From: Staphylococcus devriesei
GTDB taxonomy: Bacteria; Bacillota; Bacilli; Staphylococcales; Staphylococcaceae
Assembly: GCF_002902625.1 (NCBI RefSeq)
Contig: NZ_PPRG01000021.1
Coordinates: 1-39,367 of the forward strand
Direction: 5' to 3'
Length of the DNA stretch: 39,367 nucleotides
The notes under the pieces are model-generated. The model made no database searches, had not been told where the DNA came from, and was given only the letters and a program-made list of their open reading frames with translations. The translations under genes and the position numbers were made by a program. Positions 17,620-28,680 of the stretch are shown in pieces; positions within the stretch are counted from its first letter, which is position 1; every line of letters begins with the position of its first letter.

Positions 17620-18543
17620 GTGTCAGATATCATCCCTTTTCCAAAACTTCAACAGAAATTATACAATGATATTATTGAAGTAGAATATAAACAAGATTAT
17701 GACCGATTGTATCAATTATTTGAAAATTACGAAGCACACTTTGAGCTTGATGACAAATTGTCGTTGATTAAATGTGAGATGCTATACAATCAAGGTTATT
17801 ACTTAGAATTAAGAGAAGAAACTATTATTTTTCTGAAAAAAGGACTTCAATATTACGATGATTTAATGTTGTATTATGTTAAATCCTTAAATGGTTTAGG
17901 CCAGTATTATGAGGCAGTTGAAGTTATAGACCAAATCATTGAAGAAATCAAAAGTCATAAAACTAGAATGGAACTATTTCCAATTAAAGCTTATGCACAA
18001 TCACAGTTAAATGAAGATAAACATATAACAAGTCAACAATTAGCAAACTTTGATACTTTAAACATGAATGAGCAAATCAAATTAATAATGAAACTAATTG
18101 ATAATGGGCACTATGAGTTTAAAGAAACTGTGGCTTTTTTACTAACTCGTGATGTGAAAGCTAACAATTTAAAAAGCCTTATGTTAGAATTCTTACGTTT
18201 CGCTAAGTATAGCGACCCAGTTACCATTGAGAAGTACGGCTACTCAATTTCAGTCATTCCTGCTCAATTGAAAGGTATCGAACATGCTGAGTTAAAGGTG
18301 GAAGTTATACCAAAAGTATTAGATAAGCTAAGTGAAGGTGCGCTTCATATTTCAGAAGAAGCTACACGTGTAATGAATAACCATTCGATACTATTATATC
18401 CATTAAATATATTTGAAATATATAACGCAAATGAGTGGATTTCTACGTATGATGTTTATTTTAAATCAATGATTGGTATACAGACTAGTGAGGTCAATGA
18501 AGATATATTAAATCTTATTTATGTGCTAGATGGTCAAATTTGA
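17620..18543 (+). CDS. TPR-like repeat protein (YsoA-like)
   Basis: Soluble protein of 307 residues made of paired helices, with TPR-like repeats in the N-terminal half (for example LDDKLSLIKCEMLYNQGYY and YYVKSLNGLGQYYEAVEVI). No catalytic motif is visible. Its place between the Nudix gene and tig matches ysoA of Bacillus, which precedes tig. Function unknown; a scaffold or chaperone-related role is only a guess from the fold and neighbours. Start GTG 17620, behind AAGGGGGT (17605-17613). Confidence 0.8.
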   Translation: MSDIIPFPKLQQKLYNDIIEVEYKQDYDRLYQLFENYEAHFELDDKLSLIKCEMLYNQGYYLELREETIIFLKKGLQYYDDLMLYYVKSLNGLGQYYEAVEVIDQIIEEIKSHKTRMELFPIKAYAQSQLNEDKHITSQQLANFDTLNMNEQIKLIMKLIDNGHYEFKETVAFLLTRDVKANNLKSLMLEFLRFAKYSDPVTIEKYGYSISVIPAQLKGIEHAELKVEVIPKVLDKLSEGALHISEEATRVMNNHSILLYPLNIFEIYNANEWISTYDVYFKSMIGIQTSEVNEDILNLIYVLDGQI

Positions 18544-18633
18544 GCAAATCATTTTCCATTACATGTAAAGTTCGTTAAAGTTAGAGTATTGATTTTCAAA
18601 AAATATGTGTATAAAAGCCCTGTTAAAGACTGT

Positions 18634-18662
18634 TTGTGTCCGTATAGGACGTGTGCTATAAT
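18634..18662 (+). promoter_or_regulatory. tig promoter
   Basis: TTGTGT (18634-18639), 17-base spacer, extended -10 TGC plus TATAAT (18654-18662, TATAAT 18657-18662). The spacer contains a small inverted repeat GTCC-GTATA-GGAC (18638-18650), a possible operator. Confidence 0.75.
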
Positions 18663-18706
18663 AGGGAAGTTGAAAAATTAAAAATGTAATCATGGAGGTA
18701 TTATAC

Positions 18707-20026
18707 ATGACAGCAACTTGGGAAAAAAAGGAAGGTAACGAAGGATTATTAAAAGTTACAGTTCCAGCAGAAAAAGTAGATAAAGCATTGGATCAAGCAT
18801 TTAAAAAAGTAGTTAAACAAATTAATGTGCCTGGTTTCCGTAAAGGTAAAGTGCCTCGCCCAATCTTTGAACAACGCTTTGGCGTTGAAGCTTTATATCA
18901 AGATGCAGTAGATATTCTTTTACCAGAAGCTTATGGTGAAGCAATTGAAGAAACTGGTATTAGCCCAGTGGCTCAACCAGAAATTAATGTTACACAAATT
19001 GAAAAAGGTAAAGACTTCGAATTTGAAGCTACTGTTACAGTTGAACCTGAAGTTCAGTTAGGTGATTACAAAGGTTTAGAAATTGAAAAACAAAATTCTG
19101 AACTAACTGAAGAAGATTTACAAGAAGCAATTGACCATAGCTTAGGCCATTTAGCTGACATGGTAGTTAAAGAAGACGGTGCTGTTGAAGAAAACGACAC
19201 AGTAAACATCGACTTTGATGGCTATGTGGATGGCGAACAATTTGAAGGTGGCCAAGCAGAAGGTTACGACTTAGAAGTTGGCTCTGGTTCATTCATTCCA
19301 GGATTTGAAGATCAATTAGTAGGAATGAAAACTGGCGAAGAAAAAGACGTCGTTGTGACATTCCCTGAAGAATATCATGCTGAAGAATTAGCTGGTAAAG
19401 AAGCTACTTTCAAAACTAAAGTAAATGAAATTAAATATAAAGAAGTTCCAGAATTAAATGATGAAATTGCTAACGAATTAGATTCAGACGCTAACTCAGT
19501 TGATGAATACAAAGACAACTTACGTAAACGTTTATCTGAGCAAAAAGCTGAAGAAGCTGAAAACGTTGAAAAAGAAGAAGCAATTAATAAAGCTACTGAA
19601 AACGTAACTATTGATATTCCGCAAGCAATGATTGATACTGAATTAGATCGTATGGTTCAAGAATTTGGTCAAAGAATTCAACAACAAGGATTAGACTTAC
19701 AAACTTACTTCCAAATTTCAGGTCAAGATGAATCTCAACTAAGAGAACAAATGAAAGATGATGCAGAACAACGCATCAAAACTAACTTAACTTTATCTGC
19801 AATCGCTGATAAAGAAAATATCGAAGCTACTGACGAAGATATTGATAAAGAGTTAGAAAAAATGAGTAAACAATTCAACATTTCAGTTGAAGATATCAAA
19901 CAAACTTTAGGTAATACTGATATCATTAAAAATGATGTACGTATCCAAAAAGTTATTGACTTAATTAGAGACAATGCTAAATATGTTGAATCAACTAAAG
20001 AAGATAAAAAATTAATATCAAACTAA
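18707..20026 (+). CDS. tig: trigger factor, ribosome-associated chaperone and prolyl isomerase
   Basis: Binds nascent chains at the ribosome exit. 439 residues: ribosome-binding tail domain with signature GFRKGKVPR (about 40-50), FKBP-type isomerase domain about 160-245 (starting [16 protein letters not shown]), helical chaperone arms to the end. ATG 18707 is used because GGAGG (18694-18698) lies between it and the in-frame ATG at 18692. Followed by a terminator, then clpX; tig-clpX adjacency is widely conserved and links folding with degradation. Confidence 0.97.
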   Translation: MTATWEKKEGNEGLLKVTVPAEKVDKALDQAFKKVVKQINVPGFRKGKVPRPIFEQRFGVEALYQDAVDILLPEAYGEAIEETGISPVAQPEINVTQIEKGKDFEFEATVTVEPEVQLGDYKGLEIEKQNSELTEEDLQEAIDHSLGHLADMVVKEDGAVEENDTVNIDFDGYVDGEQFEGGQAEGYDLEVGSGSFIPGFEDQLVGMKTGEEKDVVVTFPEEYHAEELAGKEATFKTKVNEIKYKEVPELNDEIANELDSDANSVDEYKDNLRKRLSEQKAEEAENVEKEEAINKATENVTIDIPQAMIDTELDRMVQEFGQRIQQQGLDLQTYFQISGQDESQLREQMKDDAEQRIKTNLTLSAIADKENIEATDEDIDKELEKMSKQFNISVEDIKQTLGNTDIIKNDVRIQKVIDLIRDNAKYVESTKEDKKLISN

Positions 20027-20041
20027 TAAATTAAAATATGA

Positions 20042-20085
20042 AGTAGCAGGTGCATCACTATATGTATCCTGCTACTCTATATTTT
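20042..20085 (+). terminator. intrinsic terminator after tig
   Basis: Perfect 9-base stem AGTAGCAGG (20042-20050) with CCTGCTACT (20068-20076), followed by a T-rich tail broken by A (CTATATTTT). Confidence 0.65.
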
Positions 20086-20165
20086 AAGCATTATAGTTGT
20101 TAACTATAAATTTACGTTGTAGAATGCTATCTAGTAGAGTCGTTTAAGAATAGAGGTGTAAATGA

Positions 20166-21428
20166 ATGTTTAAATTCAATGAAGACGAAGAAAATTTAAA
20201 ATGTTCTTTCTGCGGTAAGGATCAAGATCAAGTTAAAAAATTAGTCGCAGGAAGCGGCGTATATATTTGTAATGAGTGTATTGAATTATGTTCAGAAATC
20301 GTAGAAGAAGAGTTGGCTCAAACTACTTCTGAAGAATTCACTGAACTACCTACACCTAAAGAGATTATGGATCATTTAAATGAGTATGTAATTGGACAAG
20401 AAAAAGCTAAAAAATCTTTAGCAGTTGCAGTTTATAATCATTATAAACGAATTCAACAATTAGGGCCTAACGAAGATGAAGTTGAACTTCAAAAAAGTAA
20501 TATCGCTTTAATTGGGCCTACAGGTAGTGGTAAAACATTACTTGCACAGACGCTAGCTAAAACACTCAACGTTCCATTTGCAATTGCGGATGCTACTAGT
20601 TTAACTGAAGCTGGTTACGTTGGTGATGATGTTGAAAATATCTTACTAAGATTGATTCAAGCAGCCGATTTCGATATTGATAAAGCTGAAAAAGGTATTA
20701 TCTATGTAGACGAAATTGATAAAATCGCTAGAAAATCTGAAAATACTTCAATTACACGTGATGTATCTGGGGAAGGTGTTCAACAAGCCTTACTAAAAAT
20801 TTTAGAAGGAACAACAGCAAGCGTTCCTCCACAAGGTGGACGTAAACATCCTAACCAAGAACTTATCCAAATTGATACAACAAATATCCTATTTATTTTA
20901 GGTGGGGCATTTGATGGAATTGATGAAGTGATTAAACGTCGTTTAGGTGAAAAAGTGATCGGCTTTGCTAGTAATGAAGCTGATAAATATGATGAAGAAG
21001 CTTTACTTGAACAAATACGTCCTGAAGATTTACAATCTTACGGATTAATTCCTGAGTTTATCGGTCGTGTGCCAATTGTAGCTAATTTAGAAACACTAGA
21101 TGTTGAGGCATTGAAAAATATCTTAACGCAACCAAAAAATGCGTTAGTTAAACAATATACTAAGATGCTTGAACTAGATAATGTAGAATTAGAATTCACT
21201 GAAGAAGCATTAGCATCTGTAAGTGAAAAAGCAATTGAACGTAAAACTGGCGCACGTGGTTTAAGATCAATTATTGAAGAAGCATTAATTGATATCATGT
21301 ATGACGTTCCTTCATCTGATAATGTATCTAAGGTTGTAATTACTGCTAAAACAATTCAAGATGAAGTAGAACCAGAATTATATGATTCTGAAGGTAACCT
21401 ATTAAATGATAGTAAAACTTCAGCTTAA
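20166..21428 (+). CDS. clpX: ATP-dependent Clp protease ATP-binding subunit ClpX
   Basis: AAA+ unfoldase that feeds substrates to ClpP. 420 residues. N-terminal zinc-binding domain with C13, C16, C35 and C38; Walker A GPTGSGKT with K123; pore loop GYVG; Walker B YVDEID with D182/E183; ClpP-contacting IGF loop in KVIGFAS; sensor 2 in TGARGLRS. All motifs intact. Ribosome site is modest (AGAGGTG, 20152-20158). Own unit between two terminators. Confidence 0.98.
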   Translation: MFKFNEDEENLKCSFCGKDQDQVKKLVAGSGVYICNECIELCSEIVEEELAQTTSEEFTELPTPKEIMDHLNEYVIGQEKAKKSLAVAVYNHYKRIQQLGPNEDEVELQKSNIALIGPTGSGKTLLAQTLAKTLNVPFAIADATSLTEAGYVGDDVENILLRLIQAADFDIDKAEKGIIYVDEIDKIARKSENTSITRDVSGEGVQQALLKILEGTTASVPPQGGRKHPNQELIQIDTTNILFILGGAFDGIDEVIKRRLGEKVIGFASNEADKYDEEALLEQIRPEDLQSYGLIPEFIGRVPIVANLETLDVEALKNILTQPKNALVKQYTKMLELDNVELEFTEEALASVSEKAIERKTGARGLRSIIEEALIDIMYDVPSSDNVSKVVITAKTIQDEVEPELYDSEGNLLNDSKTSA

Positions 21429-21465
21429 TAACGAAATTTTTAGTAAAAATTATATTTAATAAACA

Positions 21466-21505
21466 AGGGCAATCTCTATCGAATTAGGTAGAAATTGCCT
21501 TTTTT
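21466..21505 (+). terminator. intrinsic terminator after clpX
   Basis: GGCAAT and TCTA (21468-21478) pair with TAGA and ATTGCC (21489-21499), followed by TTTTTT. Confidence 0.8.
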
Positions 21506-21593
21506 ATGTATGAAATTAAGAATAGTTTTAGAAAAGAGAGAAAGTATATTATAATTAAACAGTTAACATAAATTAAAAGAGAGAGGATAAATT

Positions 21594-22181
21594 ATGAATA
21601 TTAATCCTAATAATATTAATCTTATCATTAGTGCAGTACAAGAAGCTCAATATCCTGACACAGGACTATCTGAAGTAGCGTTAAGTGGACGTTCTAATGT
21701 TGGTAAATCATCATTTATTAATAGTATGATTGGTAGAAAAAATATGGCGCGTACATCTCAACAACCAGGTAAAACACAAACTTTAAACTTTTTTAATATT
21801 GATGAACAATTGGTGTTCGTCGATGTGCCCGGGTATGGTTATGCTAAAGTGAGCAAATCTCAGCGTGAAAAATTTGGTAAAATGATAGAAGAATATTTAA
21901 CGAAGCGAGAAAATTTAAAACTTGTAATTCAGTTGGTCGATTTACGTCATAACCCGACAGAAGACGATGTTCTAATGTATGACTATCTAAAACATTTTGA
22001 GATACCAACACTAGTTATTTGTACTAAAGAGGATAAAATTGCTAAAGGTAAAGTACAGAAACATTTAAAAAATATTAAAGAAAAGTTAGATTTAGATCCA
22101 GACGATGAAATTGTGAGTTATTCATCAATTCAAAATATGAAACAACAACAAATTTGGGATTTAATTGCCTCTTATTTATAA
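21594..22181 (+). CDS. ysxC: ribosome biogenesis GTP-binding protein YsxC (EngB)
   Basis: GTPase needed for 50S assembly, 195 residues. G1 [10 protein letters not shown]2 threonine in [10 protein letters not shown]3 DVPGYG, G4 TKED and G5 SSIQ are all visible. ATG 21594 follows GAGAGG (21581-21586). Position after clpX is usual for Firmicutes. No clear terminator follows before the hemA promoter. Confidence 0.96.
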   Translation: MNINPNNINLIISAVQEAQYPDTGLSEVALSGRSNVGKSSFINSMIGRKNMARTSQQPGKTQTLNFFNIDEQLVFVDVPGYGYAKVSKSQREKFGKMIEEYLTKRENLKLVIQLVDLRHNPTEDDVLMYDYLKHFEIPTLVICTKEDKIAKGKVQKHLKNIKEKLDLDPDDEIVSYSSIQNMKQQQIWDLIASYL

Positions 22182-22298
22182 TCATTATAATTATTGCAAT
22201 TAAAATTTTCTCTAAATATAAAAACTGATTTATAAATGTCAAAATTATGACTCTAAATTAGAATCCTTCTAATTTATTTGAGCAAGTGACTTAATTTC

Positions 22299-22336
22299 AG
22301 TATAGAATGTGTTATACTAATGTTATTGTTAGTATA
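22299..22336 (+). promoter_or_regulatory. hemA promoter with palindromic operator candidate
   Basis: The -10 TATACT is at 22313-22318; the -35 is poor. TATACTAA (22313-22320), eight bases, then TTAGTATA (22329-22336) form a perfect inverted repeat spanning from the -10 to the ribosome site GGAGGG. A further AGTATA half is at 22299-22304. Since the left arm is the -10 itself, this is more likely a DNA operator than an RNA hairpin. TTATACTAATGTTAT partly resembles a PerR box; PerR control of hem genes is known in Bacillus. Regulator unproven. Confidence 0.55.
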
Positions 22337-22351
22337 TGGAGGGCGTTATAA

Positions 22352-23698
22352 ATGCATTTTATTGCTTTAAGTATAAATCATCGAACAGCCGATGTAGCAC
22401 TTAGAGAGCAAGTTGCTTTTAGAAATGATGCCTTACGATTAGCCCATGAAGATTTATTTGAAACTAAATCTATTTTAGAGAACGTTATTTTATCTACATG
22501 TAATCGTACAGAAGTATATGCTGTTGTGGATCAAATTCATACAGGACGCTATTATATTCAAAGATTTTTAGCGCGTTCATTTGGTTTTGAAGTAGATGAT
22601 ATTAAATCAATGTCAGAAGTTAAAGTGGGGGACGAAGCAGTAGAACACTTATTGCGCGTCACTTCTGGACTAGATTCAATTGTATTAGGTGAAACTCAAA
22701 TTCTTGGTCAAATGAGAGATGCATTTTTCTTAGCTCAAGAAACTAATACAACTGGAACGATATTTAATCATCTATTTAAACAAGCTATTACTTTCGCTAA
22801 AAAAGCGCATAATGAAACAGATATAGCAGATAATGCGGTCAGTGTTTCTTATGCAGCAGTTGAATTAGCTAAAAAGGTATTAGGTAAACTAAAAAGTAAA
22901 CATGCTATTGTTATTGGTGCAGGGGAAATGAGTGAGTTATCACTTTTAAATTTATTAGGTTCAGGCATAACTCATATTACAGTAGTTAATAGAACTGAAA
23001 TAAAAGCAAAAGAATTAGCTACAAAACATAATATAGAATATGGTACTCTAGAATCATTACCTAATCTATTAGCTGATGCTGATATTGTGATTAGTTCAAC
23101 AAGTTCACCAGATTTTATTATTACTAAATCTATGATTGATAATGTTTTGAATTATAGAAAATCTAAATCTTTATTATTAATTGATATTGCGGTTCCACGT
23201 GATGTAGAGCCAGGTATTGATGTTAATGAAGACGTATTTAGCTATGACGTAGATGATCTTAATGGTCTAGTTGATGCGAATTTACGTGAACGTCAAATGG
23301 CTGCAGATTTAATAGCACAACAAATACCTGATGAAATTCAAAATCATAATGATTGGGTAAATATGTTAGGTGTTGTACCTGTTATTAGAGCTCTTCGTGA
23401 AAAAGCGATGACGATTCAATCTGAAACTATGGAAAGTATTGATAGAAAACTTCCTAATTTATCGGAACGAGAACGCACTGTTATTTCTAAACACACTAAA
23501 AGTATTATCAATCAAATGTTGAAAGATCCAATTAAACAGGCTAAAGAATTGAGTAATGATAAACGTAGTAATGAAAAATTAGAGCTATTTCAAAACATAT
23601 TTGATATCGAAGCTGAAGATCCTTATGAAGATGTTAAAGCGCGTAAAGCACAAAAAGAAAAGGAGATTTCTGTTCGACATATCTTTAGTTTTGAATAA
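22352..23698 (+). CDS. hemA: glutamyl-tRNA reductase
   Basis: First committed step of C5 heme synthesis: NADPH-dependent reduction of glutamyl-tRNA to glutamate-1-semialdehyde. 448 residues. Catalytic C50 in STCNRTE; substrate-binding [15 protein letters not shown] Rossmann domain with VIGAGEMS; C-terminal dimerisation helices. GGAGGG at 22338-22343 supports ATG 22352. Leads hemAXCDBL. In S. aureus HemA protein level is held down by HemX, the next gene. Confidence 0.97.
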   Translation: MHFIALSINHRTADVALREQVAFRNDALRLAHEDLFETKSILENVILSTCNRTEVYAVVDQIHTGRYYIQRFLARSFGFEVDDIKSMSEVKVGDEAVEHLLRVTSGLDSIVLGETQILGQMRDAFFLAQETNTTGTIFNHLFKQAITFAKKAHNETDIADNAVSVSYAAVELAKKVLGKLKSKHAIVIGAGEMSELSLLNLLGSGITHITVVNRTEIKAKELATKHNIEYGTLESLPNLLADADIVISSTSSPDFIITKSMIDNVLNYRKSKSLLLIDIAVPRDVEPGIDVNEDVFSYDVDDLNGLVDANLRERQMAADLIAQQIPDEIQNHNDWVNMLGVVPVIRALREKAMTIQSETMESIDRKLPNLSERERTVISKHTKSIINQMLKDPIKQAKELSNDKRSNEKLELFQNIFDIEAEDPYEDVKARKAQKEKEISVRHIFSFE

Positions 23699-23719
23699 GC
23701 ATATTAATATGGTGATAAT

Positions 23720-24532
23720 ATGCAAGAAACCCTGTTTATAAGATTTCATGAAATTGTATTAATTATATATTTAATCAGTATTCTCTGTTATTTTATTGAT
23801 TTTGTTAAAAAAAGTTATAAAATTAGAGAATTAGGAATTTACACACTAGGGATTGTTTGGATATTACAAACAATCTCTTTATCTATTTATATAACTTCTC
23901 ATAATCAGATACCATTGAATTCACTATTTGATGTGTTTTTCTTTTTAGCATGGATTATTATATCAATATCCTTGATTCTGAATGTTATAAAATTATTAAG
24001 TTTCTCAGTTTTTTTCCTAAATGTAGTAGGATTTATTTTGCTAATGATGAACACATTTCAACCTAATCATTATGCTACAAACATGCAGCAATTAGCGATT
24101 ATAAATGAATTGTTACTCGTGCATATTGGATTGGCTGTGTTAAGTTATGCATTTTTTGCGTTAGCATTTGTGAATTCATTACTATATATCATTCAATATC
24201 GAAATTTGAGAGAAAAGAATTTTGATCAGAAATATTTTAGAATAGGGAGCGTTGCGACACTAGAAGCAATTATTTTCTATTCTTCATTAGCTGGATTTAT
24301 TATTCTTATGTTAAGTGTCATACTAGGAGCACAATGGGGTGTCTATACGATAGGTCATCGTATTTTTGCTGACTCAAAAGTTATTTTGTCGACGATTATT
24401 ACAATACTTTACGCAATATTCTTGCTATGTCGCGTAAACAAGTGGCTTAAATCAATTCATTTAATTTACTTTAACATTGTGTTATTTTGCTTATGTATGG
24501 TTAACTTATTTTTTACTACGCACTTTACTTAA
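23720..24532 (+). CDS. hemX: HemX, membrane modulator of glutamyl-tRNA reductase
   Basis: Integral membrane protein of 270 residues with about eight hydrophobic helices, belonging to the cytochrome c assembly (CcsA/HemX) family; conserved AQWGVYT in the later part. It is known in S. aureus and Bacillus to lower the amount of HemA rather than to catalyse a step. Only 21 bases separate it from hemA and 30 from hemC. The ribosome site GGTGAT (23711-23716) is weak, so expression is probably low. Confidence 0.9.
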   Translation: MQETLFIRFHEIVLIIYLISILCYFIDFVKKSYKIRELGIYTLGIVWILQTISLSIYITSHNQIPLNSLFDVFFFLAWIIISISLILNVIKLLSFSVFFLNVVGFILLMMNTFQPNHYATNMQQLAIINELLLVHIGLAVLSYAFFALAFVNSLLYIIQYRNLREKNFDQKYFRIGSVATLEAIIFYSSLAGFIILMLSVILGAQWGVYTIGHRIFADSKVILSTIITILYAIFLLCRVNKWLKSIHLIYFNIVLFCLCMVNLFFTTHFT

Positions 24533-24562
24533 TTTTGAAAAGGGCAATAGGAGGCTACAGGT

Positions 24563-25495
24563 ATGCGCAAATTAGTTGTAGGTTCGAGAAGAAGCAAACT
24601 TGCTTTAACACAAAGCCAACAATTTATAAATAAACTAAAAGAAGTAGACCCTACTTTAGAAATTGAAATAAAAGAAATTGTCACTAAAGGCGATCAAATT
24701 GTTGATAAACAATTGTCAAAAGTTGGAGGGAAAGGGTTATTCGTTAAAGAAATTCAAAATGAGTTATTTAATAAAGACATCGATATGGCGATACACTCTC
24801 TTAAAGATGTGCCTAGCATTATCCCTAAAGGTTTAACGCTGGGATGTATTCCTGATAGAGAAATACCATTTGATGCATATATTTCAAAAAATCATACACC
24901 ATTAGATGAATTGCCAGCTGGCAGTATTATAGGCACGAGTTCATTAAGACGCGGTGCTCAAATATTGGCTAAATATCCTAAACTCGAAATTAAATGGATT
25001 CGAGGCAACATCGATACACGATTAAAAAAATTAGAGACTGAAAACTATGATGCCATTATATTAGCTGCTGCAGGTCTAAAACGTATGGGTTGGTCCGATG
25101 ATATAGTGACCACTTACCTTGACAAGGACGTTCTATTACCAGCTATTGGCCAAGGCGCTCTTGGGATTGAGTGTCGAAGTGATGACACTGAACTTCTTGA
25201 ATTATTAGCAAAAGTGCATAATAAAGAAGTAGCCGAATGTGTAACAGCTGAAAGAACATTCCTTGCAGCAATGGATGGCAGTTGCCAAGTGCCTATCGGA
25301 GGTTATGCTACAAATCAACCTGGTGGAAAAATTGAATTTACCGGTTTAATTATGACGCCTGATGGTACTGAACGATATGAACATACTGAAATTGGAAAAG
25401 ACCCTATAGAATTAGGTCGTAAAGTAAGTAATGTTTTGAAAGAACAAGGTGCATATGAAATAATAAGAAAGCTTAATGAAGAACAACCACATTAA
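24563..25495 (+). CDS. hemC: hydroxymethylbilane synthase (porphobilinogen deaminase)
   Basis: Joins four porphobilinogen units into hydroxymethylbilane. 310 residues; N-terminal [12 protein letters not shown], catalytic aspartate in SLKDVP, arginines in [10 protein letters not shown], and C241 in [10 protein letters not shown], the attachment site of the dipyrromethane cofactor. Ribosome site AGGAGG at 24549-24554. Fourth step of the route encoded here. Confidence 0.97.
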   Translation: MRKLVVGSRRSKLALTQSQQFINKLKEVDPTLEIEIKEIVTKGDQIVDKQLSKVGGKGLFVKEIQNELFNKDIDMAIHSLKDVPSIIPKGLTLGCIPDREIPFDAYISKNHTPLDELPAGSIIGTSSLRRGAQILAKYPKLEIKWIRGNIDTRLKKLETENYDAIILAAAGLKRMGWSDDIVTTYLDKDVLLPAIGQGALGIECRSDDTELLELLAKVHNKEVAECVTAERTFLAAMDGSCQVPIGGYATNQPGGKIEFTGLIMTPDGTERYEHTEIGKDPIELGRKVSNVLKEQGAYEIIRKLNEEQPH

Positions 25496-25522
25496 TATTT
25501 TAATTTAGAGGTGTAATGATTA

Positions 25523-26194
25523 ATGAAGCCAGTTGTAGTAATGACGCAAACGAGTAACATACAAAGTGATTTAGTTGAAATAGTGCATAAGCCATTTATT
25601 CAAATCCTATCACTTGAATGTGATACTCAGTTTTTGGATTATAACTATGATTGGCTTATTTTTTCTTCTAAAAATGCGGTCCGCTTATTTTATCAATATT
25701 TAGATGACGTAAATGTTAAATCTATTGCTGCTATAGGAAGTAAAACTGCTCATTTATGTGAAGAGTTAGGAATCAATGTAGATTTTATACCTTCAGATTA
25801 TTCTCAAGAAGGACTTTTAAGAGAGTTAAAAGTGCATCAGCAAACAATACTGATACCGAGTAGTGCAAAAGCTCGTCCAAAACTACAACAAGAGCTAGCT
25901 AAAAATAATGATGTCATAAAAATTGATTTATATCAGCCTATTGCGCATCATGAGAATATACAAGAAGTTATTCAATTGATTAAAAGTAACAAAGTTAATG
26001 CTCTTACATTTTCAAGTTCATCAGCTGTACGTTATTATTTTAGTGAGAATATTCCGTCCGATTTTTATGATTATTATGCGATTGGAGAACAAACCGCTCA
26101 TACAATTAAACAATATGGGTATTCACCTAAGATAGCAAATAAACAAACGTTAGAGTCACTTATAAATAAAATTGTAGAAAGTAGGAATTTATAA
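25523..26194 (+). CDS. hemD: uroporphyrinogen-III synthase
   Basis: Closes hydroxymethylbilane to uroporphyrinogen III with inversion of ring D. 223 residues, low sequence conservation as usual; recognisable pieces are the first-domain [19 protein letters not shown], and [11 protein letters not shown] of the second domain. ATG 25523 follows AGAGGTG (25507-25513). Its stop overlaps the hemB start by one base (TAATG). Confidence 0.9.
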   Translation: MKPVVVMTQTSNIQSDLVEIVHKPFIQILSLECDTQFLDYNYDWLIFSSKNAVRLFYQYLDDVNVKSIAAIGSKTAHLCEELGINVDFIPSDYSQEGLLRELKVHQQTILIPSSAKARPKLQQELAKNNDVIKIDLYQPIAHHENIQEVIQLIKSNKVNALTFSSSSAVRYYFSENIPSDFYDYYAIGEQTAHTIKQYGYSPKIANKQTLESLINKIVESRNL

Positions 26195-27168
26195 TGAAAT
26201 TTGATAGACATAGAAGATTGCGTTCTTCAAAATCAATGCGTGACATGGTAAGAGAAAATCATGTAAGAAAAGAGGATTTAATCTATCCAATCTTTGTAGT
26301 AGAAAAAGGTGACGTTAAAAGTGAAATTAAATCTTTACCAGGCGTATATCAAATTAGTCTAAACCTATTAGATGAAGAAATTAATGAGGCCTATGAATTA
26401 GGTATTAGAGCAATTATGTTTTTCGGTGTTCCAAATGAAAAAGACAGTGTAGGTTCTGGTGCATATGACCATAATGGCATTATTCAAAAAGCTACACGTA
26501 AGGCTAAAGTTTTACATGATGATTTATTAATTGTTGCAGATACATGCTTATGTGAATATACAGATCATGGTCATTGTGGTGTGATTGATCATCGTACTAA
26601 AGATGTGGATAATGACAAATCATTACCATTATTAGTTAAAACAGCGATATCTCAAGTAGAAGCGGGAGCTGATATTATTGCGCCAAGCAATATGATGGAT
26701 GGATTTGTTACTGAAATTCGTCAAGGTCTAGATGAAGCAGGTTATTATAATATTCCCATTATGAGTTATGGTATTAAATATGCCTCAAGTTTCTTTGGAC
26801 CGTTTAGAGATGCTGCTGATTCAGCACCATCATTCGGTGACAGAAAAACTTACCAAATGGATCCAGCTAATCGCTTAGAAGCATTAAGAGAATTGGAAAG
26901 TGACTTACACGAGGGTGCAGATATGATGATTGTAAAACCAGCATTAAGTTACTTAGATATTGTGCGTGATGTTAAAAATAATACCAATATTCCAGTGATT
27001 GCTTACAATGTAAGTGGTGAATACGCAATGACTAAAGCTGCGTCACAAAATGGCTGGATAGATGAAGAACGTGTAGTAATGGAACAAATGGTTTCAATGA
27101 AACGTGCAGGTGCAGATATGATTATTACTTATTTTGCTAAAGATATTTGCCGTTATTTAGATAAATAA
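26194..27168 (+). CDS. hemB: delta-aminolevulinic acid dehydratase (porphobilinogen synthase)
   Basis: Condenses two aminolevulinates to porphobilinogen. 324 residues. Schiff-base lysines K195 (in SYGIKYASS) and K248 (in [11 protein letters not shown]). The metal-site stretch [14 protein letters not shown] carries the three cysteines of the zinc type. Coupled to hemD by a one-base overlap, with AGTAGGAAT as a weak ribosome site. Confidence 0.97.
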   Translation: MKFDRHRRLRSSKSMRDMVRENHVRKEDLIYPIFVVEKGDVKSEIKSLPGVYQISLNLLDEEINEAYELGIRAIMFFGVPNEKDSVGSGAYDHNGIIQKATRKAKVLHDDLLIVADTCLCEYTDHGHCGVIDHRTKDVDNDKSLPLLVKTAISQVEAGADIIAPSNMMDGFVTEIRQGLDEAGYYNIPIMSYGIKYASSFFGPFRDAADSAPSFGDRKTYQMDPANRLEALRELESDLHEGADMMIVKPALSYLDIVRDVKNNTNIPVIAYNVSGEYAMTKAASQNGWIDEERVVMEQMVSMKRAGADMIITYFAKDICRYLDK

Positions 27169-27195
27169 ACATTAACTATATAGGAGGGCGTAAAC

Positions 27196-28485
27196 ATGAG
27201 TTATGAGAAATCACAAGAAGCAATGCGTATTGCTGAAAAACTTATGCCTGGCGGAGTGAATAGTCCAGTTAGAGCTTTTAAATCAGTAGATACACCTGCT
27301 ATTTTTATGGACCATGCAGAAGGTTCAAGAATTTATGACATCGATGGTAATGAATATATTGATTATGTGTTAAGTTGGGGGCCTTTAATTTTAGGTCACA
27401 AAAATAAACAAGTAATAGACAAATTACATGAAGCAGTTGATAAAGGCACAAGTTTTGGTGCATCAACACTAGAAGAAAATAAACTAGCTGAATTAGTTAT
27501 TGAACGTGTACCTTCAATAGAGAAAGTACGTATGGTTTCTTCTGGTACAGAAGCTACACTTGCGGCGCTTAGATTAGCACGTGGTTACACAGGACGAAAT
27601 AAAATAGTTAAATTTGAAGGTTGTTATCATGGACACAGTGATTCCTTACTAATTAAAGCAGGATCTGGTGTAGCAACTTTAGGTTTACCAGACTCTCCTG
27701 GTGTGCCTGAAGGTACTGCTAAAAATACAATAACTGTACCATATAATGACTTGGATGCAATTAAACTTGCATTTGAACATTATGGAGACGATATCGCAGC
27801 CATTATAGTTGAACCAGTAGCAGGTAACATGGGCGTTGTTCCGCCTAAAGATGGCTTCTTACAAGGATTACGTGACATTACTACAGATTATGGTTCATTA
27901 CTTATCTTTGATGAGGTAATGACAGGTTTCCGTGTAGGATATAATTGTGCTCAAGGTTATTTTGGTGTAACACCTGATATTACTTGCTTAGGAAAAGTTA
28001 TCGGTGGCGGTTTACCAGTAGGCGCTTTTGGTGGTAAAAAAGAAATTATGGATAAAATAGCTCCAGTAGGTAATATTTATCAAGCTGGTACTTTATCTGG
28101 TAATCCATTGGCAATGACAAGTGGTTATGAAACATTAAGTCAATTGACTCCTGAATCATATGATTACTTCCAAGAATTAGGCGATCTTTTAGAAAAAGGA
28201 CTAAAAGAAGTGTTTAGTAAACACAATGTACCGATTACAGTAAATAGAGCTGGTTCTATGATTGGATACTTCTTAAATGAAGGTCCAGTAACTAACTTTG
28301 ATGAAGCTAATAAAAGTGATTTAGAGCTCTTTAGTAATATGTATCGTGAAATGGCTAAAGAAGGCATCTTCTTACCACCATCTCAATTTGAAGGTACTTT
28401 CTTATCTACTGCTCATACTAAAGAAGACATTAAAAAAACAATTCAAGCATTCGATAATGCGTTAGGTCGCATAGTATCAAAATAA
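27196..28485 (+). CDS. hemL: glutamate-1-semialdehyde 2,1-aminomutase
   Basis: PLP enzyme that makes 5-aminolevulinate from the HemA product. 429 residues, aminotransferase class III; N-terminal [16 protein letters not shown] lysine K267 in [11 protein letters not shown], aspartate in [10 protein letters not shown]. Ribosome site AGGAGG at 27182-27187. Last gene of the hem unit; later steps (hemE/H/Y) are not in this window. Staphylococci often carry a second copy elsewhere; this operon copy is normally the heme one. Confidence 0.96.
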   Translation: MSYEKSQEAMRIAEKLMPGGVNSPVRAFKSVDTPAIFMDHAEGSRIYDIDGNEYIDYVLSWGPLILGHKNKQVIDKLHEAVDKGTSFGASTLEENKLAELVIERVPSIEKVRMVSSGTEATLAALRLARGYTGRNKIVKFEGCYHGHSDSLLIKAGSGVATLGLPDSPGVPEGTAKNTITVPYNDLDAIKLAFEHYGDDIAAIIVEPVAGNMGVVPPKDGFLQGLRDITTDYGSLLIFDEVMTGFRVGYNCAQGYFGVTPDITCLGKVIGGGLPVGAFGGKKEIMDKIAPVGNIYQAGTLSGNPLAMTSGYETLSQLTPESYDYFQELGDLLEKGLKEVFSKHNVPITVNRAGSMIGYFLNEGPVTNFDEANKSDLELFSNMYREMAKEGIFLPPSQFEGTFLSTAHTKEDIKKTIQAFDNALGRIVSK

Positions 28486-28512
28486 TTTAAAATAGAACTT
28501 ACCATATTTCTA

Positions 28513-28625
28513 GGGAGTAGGACAGAAATCTAATGTAATTTCTAAGATTTTATTGTCCCACCCCGGCAAGTGTGGCTAGAGATGAAGTAAGTAAGGTTCG
28601 AACGCAACTTCATCTTAGACAACTA
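28513..28625. repeat. dispersed staphylococcal intergenic repeat, two hairpins
   Basis: The first hairpin has GGGAGTAGGACA (28513-28524) facing TGTCCCACCCC (28554-28564), with AAATCT (28526-28531) pairing AGATTT (28545-28550) inside. The GGGAGTrGGACAGAAAT...TGTCCCACCCC pattern is recognisable as an element repeated in staphylococcal intergenic regions. A second hairpin is AGATGAAGT (28580-28588) with ACTTCATCT (28607-28615). No ORF is present. Its role is unknown. Confidence 0.7.
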
Positions 28626-28635
28626 TTGCTAAAAT

Positions 28636-28680
28636 AACGAGGCTATACCATTTAATATTGATGGCATAGCCTCGTTTATG
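28636..28680 (+). terminator. intrinsic terminator downstream of hemL
   Basis: AACGAGGCTATACCAT (28636-28651) pairs with ATGGCATAGCCTCGTT (28661-28676), one mismatch, then a short T-run. It closes the hem operon some 150 bases after hemL, beyond the repeat element, so the repeat is probably part of the hem transcript. Confidence 0.8.

Noticed and set aside
28590..28606. GGTTCGAAC resembling a tRNA T-loop
   Set aside because: The flanking bases do not form the 5-base T stem and no acceptor or anticodon arm is present; it is the loop of a hairpin in the repeat element.
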